NCBI GenBank assembly: GCA_030681645.1
Contig: JAUXRX010000029.1
Location: forward strand, 62,001-126,000
DNA length: 64,000 nt
Direction of reading: 5' to 3'
Source of the DNA: Archangium sp.
Lineage (GTDB): Bacteria; Myxococcota; Myxococcia; Myxococcales; Myxococcaceae
In this document: one piece after another, positions 14,943-23,231 of the stretch
Numbering within the stretch: position 1 is the stretch's first letter
How the letters are laid out: each line of letters opens with the position of its first letter
The notes under the pieces: generated by a model
What the model saw: only the letters and a program-made list of their open reading frames with translations
Told to the model about the DNA's origin: nothing
Database searches by the model: none
Program-made: the position numbers and the translations under genes

Positions 14943-15280
14943 TGGCGCCGCAGGTCGGCTCGAGGCACGCCTTCACGCGTGGAGAGCGAGACGACGACGG
15001 CCGCGTCTTCCTCACAGAGCGCGAGCCTTACGCTCTCCACGAGCACCCCGACACGCGCACCCACGTCGTGGCGCAGGGCGACACCTTGTTCGACCTTGCC
15101 GGGCAGTACTTCGCGCCGCTGCCGCGGGCCTGTGGCTTCTGGTGGGCCATCGCCGACTTCCAGCCGGATCCCATCATCGACCCGACGCTGCAACTCGACG
15201 TCGGGCGGCAGCTGCTCATTCCCAGCGTGCGGGTGCTGACCGACGTCATCCTGGGCGAGCAGCGGCGGAGGGACGAATGA
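14942..15280 (+). CDS. LysM-like baseplate/tube-initiator protein
   Basis: The ATG overlaps the CIS-tube stop. The 112-residue product contains THVVAQGDTLFDLAGQYF (about residues 41-58), the typical start of a LysM fold, and LDVGRQLLIPSVRVL near the end. In XkdP/gp53-like proteins a LysM domain sits at the tube-baseplate interface and is not used for cell wall lysis. The separate gene is the second half of what is one protein in many phages. The stop overlaps the hub gene start. Confidence 0.8.
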   Translation: MAPQVGSRHAFTRGERDDDGRVFLTEREPYALHEHPDTRTHVVAQGDTLFDLAGQYFAPLPRACGFWWAIADFQPDPIIDPTLQLDVGRQLLIPSVRVLTDVILGEQRRRDE

Positions 15281-16539
15281 ACCCCTCAGACAGAAGTGCT
15301 CCGGGCGTGCGGATCTCCGCGCTGACGTCCGAGCGGGCCGCGGCTGGAGTGCCGATCAACCTCGATGGCCGCATCCTTGGCTTCACGTACGAAGACACGG
15401 CGCTGAAGGCCGACCAGGCCTCCATCCAACTCGACAACTTCGACCTCTCCCTCTTCGACCGGCCGGAGCTCGCGGGCGGGGCAGTGCTCGAGGTGTCGTG
15501 GGGCTACCCGGGGAACATGGCGCCGCCACGGCGCGTGGTGGTCAAGAGGCTCAAGGGCTTCCAGACGCTCACCGTCGAGGGGCAGGCGAGCAGCGTGTTG
15601 ATGAACCTCCAAGCGAAGACGCGCTCGTGGACGAGCCGGCGCCGGAGCGACGTCGCGCGCGAGGTGGCGGGCGAGTACGGCTTCGTCGGAGAGGTGGTCG
15701 ACGTCGGCGACACCTCGGAGGTGCTCGAGTCGGTGCACCAAGCGGGGGAGACCGACGCGCGCTTCCTCCGGAGACTCGCCGCGCGCGAGGAGTTCGAGTT
15801 CTTCATCGACGACTCGGGCTTTCACTGGCGGGCGCGAAAGCAGGCTTCGCCCCCGACGCACGTGCTGGTCTGGTGCTCCGACCCCGGGCGCGGCGACGTC
15901 ATGTCCGTCAACGTCGAGACCGACCTCGTGCGGCGGGTGGGCCGAGTCGACGTGCGCGGCAGAGACCCTCTCAACAAGGCGCCGGTGGAGGCGAGCGCCA
16001 ACAGCGCGAACGTCGGCCGCCCGACGCTGGGTGAGCTCGTCGAGGTCGTGGACCCTGAGACTGGCACGACGTCGCTCCAGCGCCGCAACGCGACGGCGAG
16101 CGCGCACCCCACGGCCGCGACAAACTCCGACGCCGCGAGCCGAGAAGCGGCCGCTCGGTTCCGCGCTGCCGAGCGTGACACCGTGAAGCTGTCGCTCCAG
16201 GTGGTCGGCGACCCAACGCTGCGCGCGAAGGCCGTCGTCGAGGTGCGTGGCATCTCGAGCGCGCTGTCCGGCAAGTACTACGTGACCGAGGCGAAGCACG
16301 TCATCGGCGCGAGTGGGTACGTTGTCGACCTCAAGCTGACCCGCGACGGCCGGGGCACCGGCGTGAAGGGGCAGCCCCAGGGAGGGCAGCCGAACCGCAA
16401 CCCGCCAGCTACCGGCGCCGCGCTCGAGCCCATCGAGGTGGTCGACGCAGAGCGTGGCGGTACCCACGTCGAGTACCGACGCGATGGGAAGACCATCGGC
16501 GCCGAGGACCCCGAGTCCGGAATGAGCGTGCAGCGATGA
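15277..16539 (+). CDS. Phage late control D-like baseplate hub (XkdQ/gp27-like)
   Basis: The 420-residue protein starts at an ATG overlapping the LysM gene stop. YPGNMAPPRRVVVKRLKGF, SSVLMNLQAKTRSWT and ETDARFLRRLAAREEFEFFI match gpD/gp27-like hub proteins, with the last segment being the usual FLxxLAxREGFEF-type motif. It forms the trimeric hub that connects tube and spike. The C-terminal 60 residues are disordered (Pro/Gly/Asn). The spike gene overlaps its stop by 4 bases, which supports the pairing. Confidence 0.88.
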   Translation: MNPSDRSAPGVRISALTSERAAAGVPINLDGRILGFTYEDTALKADQASIQLDNFDLSLFDRPELAGGAVLEVSWGYPGNMAPPRRVVVKRLKGFQTLTVEGQASSVLMNLQAKTRSWTSRRRSDVAREVAGEYGFVGEVVDVGDTSEVLESVHQAGETDARFLRRLAAREEFEFFIDDSGFHWRARKQASPPTHVLVWCSDPGRGDVMSVNVETDLVRRVGRVDVRGRDPLNKAPVEASANSANVGRPTLGELVEVVDPETGTTSLQRRNATASAHPTAATNSDAASREAAARFRAAERDTVKLSLQVVGDPTLRAKAVVEVRGISSALSGKYYVTEAKHVIGASGYVVDLKLTRDGRGTGVKGQPQGGQPNRNPPATGAALEPIEVVDAERGGTHVEYRRDGKTIGAEDPESGMSVQR

Positions 16540-17114
16540 GCACTTTCGACGACGACATCCAGCGGAACGACACGCTGCGCCTCGGCATGTACGTCGGCTA
16601 CGTCACCGACAGGAACGACGACGCCCAGTTGGGCCGTGTGCGCGTGTGCATCCCGGGCGTCATCGAGCCTGAGAGCGCCTGGGCCTGGCCGCTCGGCACC
16701 GTCGGAGGTGGAAGCAAGGACCGCGGCTTCTTCGCCGTTCCCGAGAAGCACGCCGAGGTGGCCGTCTTCTTCAACCAGGGGAAGGAGGACGCGCCGTACT
16801 ACCTCGCCGCGCACTGGGGAAAGCCGGGCGGCGAGAGCGAGGTGCCAATCGAGGCGCAGCGGAACCCGCCCGACAACCGCGTCTTCGCGACGAAGACGTT
16901 CCGCATCGAACTCGACGAGTCAGCCAAGAGCCGCAAGCTGAAGCTCACGAACAAGAAGACGGGCGACTCCCTGACGTTCGACGCCGAGGACAACACCGTC
17001 ACGCTCGAGGCCACGACGGCGCTGACGTTGAGGGCCGTGGGCGCCATCTCCATCGAGGCGCCCCTCGTCACCATCGCCGGCCGCGTTGTGCGTCCCTCGG
17101 CCGACCCCATCTGA
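16536..17114 (+). CDS. Baseplate spike protein (gpV/gp5 OB-fold)
   Basis: The 192-residue product has LGMYVGYVTDRNDDAQLGRV RVCIPGV (OB fold of gpV/VgrG-type spikes), then AVFFNQGKEDAPYYLAAHW, and a C-terminal beta-repeat stretch (DSLTFDAEDNTVTLEATTAL) that would form a trimeric beta-helix needle. This is the membrane-piercing tip of the contractile tail. It overlaps the hub gene by 4 bases. A separate tip (PAAR) protein is not seen nearby. Confidence 0.88.
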   Translation: MSTFDDDIQRNDTLRLGMYVGYVTDRNDDAQLGRVRVCIPGVIEPESAWAWPLGTVGGGSKDRGFFAVPEKHAEVAVFFNQGKEDAPYYLAAHWGKPGGESEVPIEAQRNPPDNRVFATKTFRIELDESAKSRKLKLTNKKTGDSLTFDAEDNTVTLEATTALTLRAVGAISIEAPLVTIAGRVVRPSADPI

Positions 17115-17123
17115 AGGAGCCCC

Positions 17124-17798
17124 ATGTCCCTGCCCATCCTCATTCGCATTCCCGCTGCGCCGGACCCGCTCTCGATGACGCTGCCCGGCGGCGTCACGAT
17201 GCAGCAGCAGGATCTCCTGAAGGTGATTCAGCCCGCGCTCACGCCGCTCATGCCGGTGTTCAACATCCTCGACGCCGTCATCGCGGTGTTCAACACGGTG
17301 AAGGCCATCCCGGAGTCGCTCGGACCGCCGCCTGACCCGACGAAGCTGGTGAGCGCCATCGTCGAGATGACGAAGAAGGTCTCGAAGCTGCTTCGGCTCG
17401 TGCCGCAGTTGTCTCTGCCGTACACCATCATCGGTGTCGTCGACCTGGTGCTCGACACGCTCAGCAAGCTGAGGGACCAACTGGTCTTCCTGCAACTCCA
17501 GGCGCGGCAGCTGAGCCTCATGGCCGAGCGCGCGGCCGAGCTCAACGACGTGGGGCTCGCGGCCATCGCGGCCTGCACGCGCGCGAACATCGAGCAGGAG
17601 GCCGCGAACCTCGGCAAGGGGCTCGGCGCGCTGGGCACGCTGCTGGGCATTCTCGACATCTTCATGGCGATGATCGGCGGCCCGAAGGCGCCCAACCTCT
17701 CGGCGATGTCGGGGAAGCCGCTCGACGAGGCGGTCAAGCCGCTCGATGACCTCGTGAAGACCCTCCAGCAGCTCCGCAGCGCAATCCCGGTGCCCTGA
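17124..17798 (+). CDS. Baseplate-region protein, unknown function
   Basis: The 224-residue protein is strongly helical and hydrophobic, without a signal peptide: TPLMPVFNILDAVIAVFNTV, LPYTIIGVVDLVLDTLS and LGALGTLLGILDIFMAMI. It lies between the spike and gp25 genes and overlaps the gp25 start. Proteins of this kind are seen in other large contractile systems but I cannot name the family. It could be a cargo or spike-associated protein with membrane affinity. Confidence 0.6.
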   Translation: MSLPILIRIPAAPDPLSMTLPGGVTMQQQDLLKVIQPALTPLMPVFNILDAVIAVFNTVKAIPESLGPPPDPTKLVSAIVEMTKKVSKLLRLVPQLSLPYTIIGVVDLVLDTLSKLRDQLVFLQLQARQLSLMAERAAELNDVGLAAIAACTRANIEQEAANLGKGLGALGTLLGILDIFMAMIGGPKAPNLSAMSGKPLDEAVKPLDDLVKTLQQLRSAIPVP

Positions 17799-18175
17799 TG
17801 CGCCCTCCGACCAACTTGCTCATCCCATTCAGGAGGGACAAGAAGCGCGACTTCGCCGCTGGCAACGGGGAGGCGCTCCTCGCGTCGAAGGTCCGCCAAG
17901 CGCTGCTCACCGAAGGCGCCACACCGCGCTCCTCGGGTGAGTTGCCTTGGAGGACCAACTTCGGCGCAGGCCTGGCCCTCCTGCGCCACCAGCGCAACGA
18001 CGCGGTCCTCGGCGAACTCGCGCAGGTCTACGTGCGTGATGCCCTCGCGCGGTGGGTGCCGGGCGCGCAGTTGCTCGGTGTCGAGCCGCAGCAGTCTGGG
18101 CCGACCCTGACCCTGCGTGTTCGCGTGCAGGAAGGCAACCAGGTCGCGACGGCGGTGGTCCCCCTGCCACGATGA
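17798..18175 (+). CDS. Baseplate wedge protein gp25/gpW-like
   Basis: The 125-residue protein contains NGEALLASKVRQALLTEGAT, ELPWRTNFGAGLALLRHQRN and a C-terminal TLRVRVQEGNQ, the layout of gp25/gpW (XkdS-like) proteins, with the usual hydrophobic loop (PWR-x-FG) that plugs into the sheath. It seeds sheath assembly on the baseplate wedge. Its stop is followed by a promoter-like motif and then the baseplate J gene. Confidence 0.85.
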   Translation: MRPPTNLLIPFRRDKKRDFAAGNGEALLASKVRQALLTEGATPRSSGELPWRTNFGAGLALLRHQRNDAVLGELAQVYVRDALARWVPGAQLLGVEPQQSGPTLTLRVRVQEGNQVATAVVPLPR

Positions 18176-18178
18176 CCG

Positions 18179-18209
18179 GTCCCCACGGAGCGTAGGCTTG
18201 CGGCTTTGC
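18179..18209 (+). promoter_or_regulatory. Late promoter-like motif, leaderless start at 18216
   Basis: GTCCCC (18179-18184), 19 bases, CTTTGC (18204-18209), then exactly 6 bases to the GTG at 18216. No Shine-Dalgarno sequence lies before this GTG. A bulged CCACGG/CCGTGG stem spans part of the region, so structure could also matter. Confidence 0.58.
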
Positions 18210-18215
18210 TCCGCC

Positions 18216-19721
18216 GTGGCCGCGCTCCCTCCATCTGTCGACTACAGCGACAAGGACTTCGACTCGCTCAGGGCGCGGCTCATCGCCCTGGTGAAGAGCG
18301 TCTTCCCGGACTGGACCGACTTCGACGTCGCGAGCTTCGGCAACGTGCTGCTCGAGATGTTCGCCTTCGTGGGAGACGTGCTGGCCTTTTACCAGGACAA
18401 CCTCGCGCGGGAGTCGCGCCTCGTGACGGCCACCCAGCGGAAGAGCGTCATGGCGTTGGCGAAGATGCTCGGCTACCGGTTGGGCGGAGCGCAGCCGGCC
18501 ACAGCGCAGGTTGAGTTCAGTCTGGCTCGGCCCGCGCCCGCCCCGGTCACCATTCCCGCCGGCACGGTCATTCGCACGCAGGAGGTGACCGAGCCCGTGC
18601 GCTTTCAGCTCCTCACGGCTGTCGTCATCCCCCCGGGGATGGCGCTCGCCGTTGGCACAGCGGAACACTCCAAGACGCAGACCCAGTTGTTCGACGCCCG
18701 CGGGCTGGCCGACCTCTCGGTGCCGCTCGACTTCGGCCCGCACCTCGATGGCTCCGCGCTGGTGATGACCCCGCAGGGCGCCTTTACCGAAGTCGACAGC
18801 TTCCTGAACTCGGGCCCCAACGACCGTCACTTCGTGGCCGCGGTCGATCAGAACGAGCTCGCGACGCTGCGGTTCGGGAGCGGAGCCAGTGGCCTGCCTC
18901 CGACTGGCACCATCTCTGCCACCTACAAGACCGGCGGCGGCAGCGCGGGCAATGTCGACGCCGAGCGCCTGGTCGTCGTCGAGGGGAACTTCAAGGACGC
19001 GCACGGCACCCTCGTGCAAGTGTCGGTGCGCAACCCGCTCTCGGCTTCCGGCGGCGCCGACCGGCAGACGATTGCCTCTGCGAAGTTGCTGGCGCCCGAG
19101 AGCCTGCGGGCCCTGACGCGGACGGTGGCTCGCGAAGACTTCGAGATTAACGCCCGCCGGCTCCGCGGAGTCGCGCGCGCGCTGATGCTCACATCAAACG
19201 AGGACCTCTCCATCGGGGAGAACACGGGAATCCTCTACGTGGTGCCGCAGGGCGGAGGCCAGCCGACCCCGGCGCTCAAGGCCCAGGTGCTCCGCCAGGT
19301 GACCGAGGCCTACCCATGCACGCTGACGTTCCAGGTGGCGGTGCAGGACCCGGTGTACCGGCGCCTCGACATCACCGCGCGCGCGTTCTTCCGCCAGGGC
19401 GCGACGCCGTCAGTGGTGCGCGACGCCATCCGCGCGAACCTGTCGGCCTGGTTTCGCGTCAGCGAGCCCGACGGCACGCCCAACCCGAACGTCGACTTCG
19501 GTTTCAACATCAAGGACGTCGACGGCAATCCGGTCGGTGAGGTGGCGTGGAGCGACGTCTTCAACGTCATCCGCGACACGCCGGGCGTGCGGAAGATGGG
19601 CGACGCGCGGCTCGACCTGACGCTCAACGGGCTGCCGGCCGACGTGAAGCTGAACGTGCGCGAGTTCCCCGTGCTGGGCACAGTGACGCTCCGCAACGGC
19701 GACACCGGGGAACTGCTCTGA
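18216..19721 (+). CDS. Baseplate J-like protein (XkdT/gp6-like)
   Basis: Starting at GTG 18216 the 501-residue product opens with SVDYSDKDFDSLRARLIALV and FDVASFGNVLLEMFAFVGDV, typical of baseplate J/gp6 family proteins, followed by LRFGSGASGLPPTGTISATYKTGGG and ARALTRTVAREDFEI-like signatures. It builds the wedge ring of the baseplate. Earlier open sequence to 18117 would overlap the gp25 gene, so the leaderless GTG is preferred. The stop overlaps the next ATG by one base. Confidence 0.9.
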   Translation: MAALPPSVDYSDKDFDSLRARLIALVKSVFPDWTDFDVASFGNVLLEMFAFVGDVLAFYQDNLARESRLVTATQRKSVMALAKMLGYRLGGAQPATAQVEFSLARPAPAPVTIPAGTVIRTQEVTEPVRFQLLTAVVIPPGMALAVGTAEHSKTQTQLFDARGLADLSVPLDFGPHLDGSALVMTPQGAFTEVDSFLNSGPNDRHFVAAVDQNELATLRFGSGASGLPPTGTISATYKTGGGSAGNVDAERLVVVEGNFKDAHGTLVQVSVRNPLSASGGADRQTIASAKLLAPESLRALTRTVAREDFEINARRLRGVARALMLTSNEDLSIGENTGILYVVPQGGGQPTPALKAQVLRQVTEAYPCTLTFQVAVQDPVYRRLDITARAFFRQGATPSVVRDAIRANLSAWFRVSEPDGTPNPNVDFGFNIKDVDGNPVGEVAWSDVFNVIRDTPGVRKMGDARLDLTLNGLPADVKLNVREFPVLGTVTLRNGDTGELL

Positions 19722-20194
19722 TGGCGCTCCGCAACCCGCACTTTGTCGACGCTGGCGCGCTGCCCGGAGAGGCCGCCAACTGGACGCTCACCGCGGTCAC
19801 GAGCCTCGAGGTGCTCGCGGCGTTCGGCGCGGCAGCGTGGGAGGACTTCGAGCGCTGGGCTCCGTTCCTCGGAGCACTCGCCGACGTGACGACCGTCCGC
19901 GCCTTCTTCGGTAACGATGGCTTCGAGGAATTCGAAGGGGCCTGGGCGAACTCCGCGTTCCTCTTCGACCTCCCCACCGGTCGGGTGGTGACGTGCATGT
20001 TCGGCGGAGTGGCCGTCGAGACCTGGACGCTCGCGGCGCCCTTCCTGCGGGACTGGGCTGGGGTTCCGTCGGTTGCCGGCATCGTCGAAGACTTCGTGCG
20101 CCCGGGCTTCATCACCGACTGGGTGGGCGTCACCAGCGTGGCGCGGCCGACCGAGACCTTCTCTGGCACCTGGACCCACGCCGTCACCCTGTGA
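19721..20194 (+). CDS. Phage baseplate/tail-associated protein, unknown
   Basis: A 157-residue protein starts at the ATG that shares a base with the baseplate J stop. It is rich in aromatic residues and Ala, with imperfect internal repetition of short units (EDFERWAPF, EEFEGAWANS, EDFVRPGF, TETFSGTW), each combining an acidic pair, Phe and Trp, like phage adhesin or fibre-network pieces. It ends with WTHAVTL. No family is recognised; a peripheral baseplate role fits its place. Confidence 0.6.
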   Translation: MALRNPHFVDAGALPGEAANWTLTAVTSLEVLAAFGAAAWEDFERWAPFLGALADVTTVRAFFGNDGFEEFEGAWANSAFLFDLPTGRVVTCMFGGVAVETWTLAAPFLRDWAGVPSVAGIVEDFVRPGFITDWVGVTSVARPTETFSGTWTHAVTL

Positions 20195-20204
20195 AGGAGC
20201 AACA

Positions 20205-20900
20205 ATGGCCGAAGCTGACTGGACCTACCTGAACAACGGGCTCGACATCGCGGCGGTCGATCGCGGGGTGACGGCTGGCATTCCGGGACCGCCGGGCGGC
20301 GGCAACTTCCTCTTCGGCTTCAACTCGCTCGCGGCCGTGCAGGGCGCCGTCGGGCTGTTCGCGAACCTCGTCAGCTTCGCGCCGATGGCCAAGGGAGGCT
20401 CGATTCGCGGCTGCCTTCAGCGCGGGGCCGGTGGTGGGCCCACGGGCTTCTCGCCGTTCCTCTTCCTCTGCTGCCAAGGGAACTCGGTCAACGACAGCGC
20501 GTACATGCTGGGGCTCTCTGACGACGACCCGCATCGCATTGTCCTGCGAAAGGGGGCGGTAGCCGTTGGTCTGCCCGACGCCGACGGGCCCGGCGTGCTG
20601 CTCAAGTCAGCGGCGAGCTTCGCGCAGAGCACCTGGGTGCACCTCCGCCTCGACGTCATCGTCAACGCGAACGGTGACGTGGTGCTGAAAGCGCTCGAGA
20701 ACGATCTCGCGGCGCACCCGCTGGGCACCGCGCCGACATGGCAACCCGTGGCGGGCATGGTGGAGTTCATCGACGACCAGCTGGGCATCAACTCGGGGAG
20801 TCAGCCGCTCACCTCTGGGCGGGGCGGCTTCGGGTGCTCGGTGAAAGACGTCACGCGGCGCACGTACTTCGACCATCTCGAACTCCTCCGTCAGGTGTGA
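20205..20900 (+). CDS. Lectin-like (LamG-type) tail protein
   Basis: The ATG at 20205 follows a ribosome site (GAAGGAGC). The 231-residue product has FAQSTWVHLRLDVIVNANGDVVLKALEND, a pattern seen in concanavalin-like jelly-roll domains, preceded by beta strands (RIVLRKGAVAVGL). It ends with YFDHLELLRQV, a typical closing strand. Such proteins often bind surface glycans near the baseplate. The lectin assignment is a structural guess from strand pattern; it is a sound coding gene by context. Confidence 0.6.
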   Translation: MAEADWTYLNNGLDIAAVDRGVTAGIPGPPGGGNFLFGFNSLAAVQGAVGLFANLVSFAPMAKGGSIRGCLQRGAGGGPTGFSPFLFLCCQGNSVNDSAYMLGLSDDDPHRIVLRKGAVAVGLPDADGPGVLLKSAASFAQSTWVHLRLDVIVNANGDVVLKALENDLAAHPLGTAPTWQPVAGMVEFIDDQLGINSGSQPLTSGRGGFGCSVKDVTRRTYFDHLELLRQV

Positions 20901-20903
20901 CGC

Positions 20904-21272
20904 ATGGAGCTGACAGCCTTCACCAGTCGTCTCGGCGAGGGTCAGGGGCGGCTCGGGCCGGGCGTGTTCGTCCTCGGCGATGACGAGCCCGGCCGCTTCT
21001 TCGAATTCGCGCTCGGCGATCGCGTGGAAGTCAGCCAGGCGGTCGACCTGACCGGCGTCATGCTCGCGCGGAGCGCAGTGAGGCTCCGTGTGCCCGAGCG
21101 CATGCCCGCGGGCTTCGCCTGGGAGGCCTCGCTGGCCGTCGACGGAATGAAGTACGCGAGCCTGCGCGCCAGGCCGGGCCGAGAGCGCATCGTCACCGAT
21201 CTCGCGGCGAACGTGTCGAAGCTGACGGGAGTGCACGTCGTCGGTGTCCGCCTCGAGCTCGTGCCGGGGTGA
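20904..21272 (+). CDS. Small phage tail protein, unknown
   Basis: The 122-residue protein follows the lectin-like gene by 3 bases. It is beta-rich: RVEVSQAVDLTGVMLARSAV, SAVRLRVPERMP, WEASLAVDGMKYASLRARPG and GVHVVGVRLELV read as successive strands of a sandwich domain. It likely packs on the preceding lectin-like or following gpI-like protein. No family is recognised. It is GC-rich like its neighbours and tightly spaced, so a real gene. Confidence 0.6.
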   Translation: MELTAFTSRLGEGQGRLGPGVFVLGDDEPGRFFEFALGDRVEVSQAVDLTGVMLARSAVRLRVPERMPAGFAWEASLAVDGMKYASLRARPGRERIVTDLAANVSKLTGVHVVGVRLELVPG

Positions 21273-21276
21273 CGCG

Positions 21277-22602
21277 ATGGCGACGCTCGAGCTCCCGCGC
21301 CTGCAGGTCGAGTCCCTCGCGCTCGTCACGAGTGCGAGCAGGCCACTGCTCATCAATCGAGACCCGGCGCCCGGCGAAGCCGGAGTGCCCATCGACTCGG
21401 TGTTGGCGTTCGAGGTCGTTGACCCGGGCACTGATGGTGTTGACCGCCCCGCGACGCGCGTCTGGGTCGACGGAGTCCTGGCGTTCGACGGCAACCTGAT
21501 GCCGACGTTCGCGGGGCCGCTCGCGTCGGTGAACCAGACGGTCGACACGCTGCGCGTCGTCCTGCACCCAACGCAGCTCCTCGCGAGCCTCGCCACCGTC
21601 GCGGTGCACGTCGTCTCGAGGACCCTGGGCGGCGCGCACGCCTTCGACGAGACCTACCGCTTCACGGTCGAAGACCGAATCGCGCCGCGGCTGGTGAGCG
21701 CCCAGGCGGTGGCGCAGAAGCAGGTCCGCCTCGTGTTCGACGAGCAGCTCGCGCTGCCAGGGGCCGCGCGCATCCAGGTCGCGCTCAAGGGCTCCCCTGC
21801 GGTCCCCGTCGTCGTCGTCGCCACGAAAGTCGAGGGCAACGCGCTTCTCGTGACCCTCGACACCGAGATGACGCCCGACGTCGAGCACGAGGCGCGCGCG
21901 TTCGGTGTGACGGACCTCTCGGACAACCCGGTCCTGTCGCCGTTCGACCGAGTGCGCTTCGCGGGCTTCCGGCCAGCGAGGCCGCCGAACCGGCGCTTCG
22001 ACCTCTGGCTGATGTTGCCGAAGCACAACCGGCGCGACGACACGACGGGCGACCTCTTCCGCTTCATCGCGTGCCTGCAGGAAGTGACCGATCTCCTCCT
22101 GGCCGACGTCGACCGCTGGCCGGACAGCTTTGACCTCGAGCGGACGCCGGAGTCGTTTCTCGAGTTCATCCTTCAGGACCTCGGCAACCCGTTCCCGTTC
22201 GAACTCGACGTGCTCGGCAAGCGTCGTCTCGCCGCGGTGCTGGTCGAGATGTACCGACAGAAGGGGACTGCGAAGGGCATCCAGAACGCCATCCGCTTCT
22301 TCCTCGGCATCGACATCACGGCGATCACCGCGTTCAACGCCGACACACTGGTACTGGGCGAGTCGCTGCTCGGTATCGACTGGGTGCTCGGGCCGTCTGA
22401 CCGGTTCGCCCGCTACGCGTTCAACGTGGTGGTCTCGCGCATCCTCACGCCGATCGAGCGCAAGCATCTCCGGGCGATCGTCGAGTACCTCAAGCCCGCG
22501 CACACGCACTTCGTTGACCTGGTGGAGCCGTTCCCGCCGGTCATCCCCGACCACTGGGAACTCGGCCTCAGCGACCTCGGAGAGAACACCGACCTGCACT
22601 GA
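21277..22602 (+). CDS. Phage tail protein I-like, with N-terminal Ig-like domain
   Basis: The ATG at 21277 gives 441 residues. The C-terminal half (about 245-430) has NRRFDLWLMLPKHNRRDD, ESFLEFILQDLGNPFPFE, VEMYRQKGTAKGIQNAIRFF and LGIDITAI, the signature of gpI-like tail proteins that link wedge and fibre. The N-terminal 240 residues form beta-rich Ig-like repeats (PLLINRDPAPGEAGVPIDS, RLVSAQAVAQKQVRLVFDEQ) not found in P2 gpI. The fusion suggests an extended fibre-docking protein. Confidence 0.8.
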   Translation: MATLELPRLQVESLALVTSASRPLLINRDPAPGEAGVPIDSVLAFEVVDPGTDGVDRPATRVWVDGVLAFDGNLMPTFAGPLASVNQTVDTLRVVLHPTQLLASLATVAVHVVSRTLGGAHAFDETYRFTVEDRIAPRLVSAQAVAQKQVRLVFDEQLALPGAARIQVALKGSPAVPVVVVATKVEGNALLVTLDTEMTPDVEHEARAFGVTDLSDNPVLSPFDRVRFAGFRPARPPNRRFDLWLMLPKHNRRDDTTGDLFRFIACLQEVTDLLLADVDRWPDSFDLERTPESFLEFILQDLGNPFPFELDVLGKRRLAAVLVEMYRQKGTAKGIQNAIRFFLGIDITAITAFNADTLVLGESLLGIDWVLGPSDRFARYAFNVVVSRILTPIERKHLRAIVEYLKPAHTHFVDLVEPFPPVIPDHWELGLSDLGENTDLH

Positions 22603-22616
22603 GGGCAGGAAGGGAC

Positions 22617-23123
22617 GTGGTAGACAACCGCATGCTCAAGATGCTGATGGACCCCACGCGGTCGAGCTACCGAGAGCAGCTTGTCGAGTACGCCTTCCTC
22701 ACGGAGTTGCTTCAGGACGGTTGGTTCCGACGAGGTCAGAAGATCGATGTGCTTCATTCTGAGGTGGATGGGTCCGGCTACGACCTGGTCGCGCAGTGCC
22801 AGGGGGTGACACGGCACCTGCAGCTGAAGAGCTCGGTCGTCGGTGGCAAGACGGCACGCCAGAAGGCCCATATCGATCTGGCGGACCAAGCGAGTGGGGC
22901 TGTGGTCTGGGTCGTTCTCCATCCTGAGGACTCGCGCCTTCGAATGACGTTCCTCGTCTTCGGCGGTGAGGCAGGCAAGCCGATTGCAGATCTCACAGCC
23001 TTCCCAGTCGCGAAACACACCAAGGGCAACGCCGAGGGGATCAAGGCCGAGCGGAAGAACCACCGTGTCCTTCCGAAGGCGAAGTTCAAGAAGAAGGCGA
23101 CGATCGTTGAGCTCTCCGATTAG
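22617..23123 (+). CDS. Probable PD-(D/E)XK nuclease-like accessory protein
   Basis: The GTG at 22617 follows a ribosome site (GGCAGGAAGGGA). The 168-residue product has REQLVEYAFLTELLQDGWF, then SGYDLVAQCQGVTRHLQLKSS: an acidic residue in the helix, an Asp after a Gly-Tyr and a Q-x-K after a strand. This is the layout of compact restriction-like (PD-(D/E)XK) folds. Lys-rich C-terminus. It sits between tail protein I and the fibre and is lower in GC than both, so it is likely a cargo gene. Nuclease activity is an inference; the E in the core motif is replaced by Q. Confidence 0.5.
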   Translation: MVDNRMLKMLMDPTRSSYREQLVEYAFLTELLQDGWFRRGQKIDVLHSEVDGSGYDLVAQCQGVTRHLQLKSSVVGGKTARQKAHIDLADQASGAVVWVVLHPEDSRLRMTFLVFGGEAGKPIADLTAFPVAKHTKGNAEGIKAERKNHRVLPKAKFKKKATIVELSD

Positions 23124-23173
23124 CTCTTCGGTTCTCCCATGGCGTCGACCAGCCTCACGCCCTGAGCGGCTGC

Positions 23174-23203
23174 GTCCCCTCTCTGGACGCGTGAGGTCTT
23201 TGC
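23174..23203 (+). promoter_or_regulatory. Late promoter-like motif upstream of tail fibre
   Basis: GTCCCC (23174-23179), 18 bases, CTTTGC (23198-23203). The fibre ATG at 23232 lies 28 bases further with its own ribosome site (GGGGAG), so this transcript would have a short leader. A GCGTCC/GGACGC hairpin overlaps the left box. Confidence 0.5.
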
Positions 23204-23231
23204 CTTCGCGGGGCTTTCGTCCCGGGGAGCC

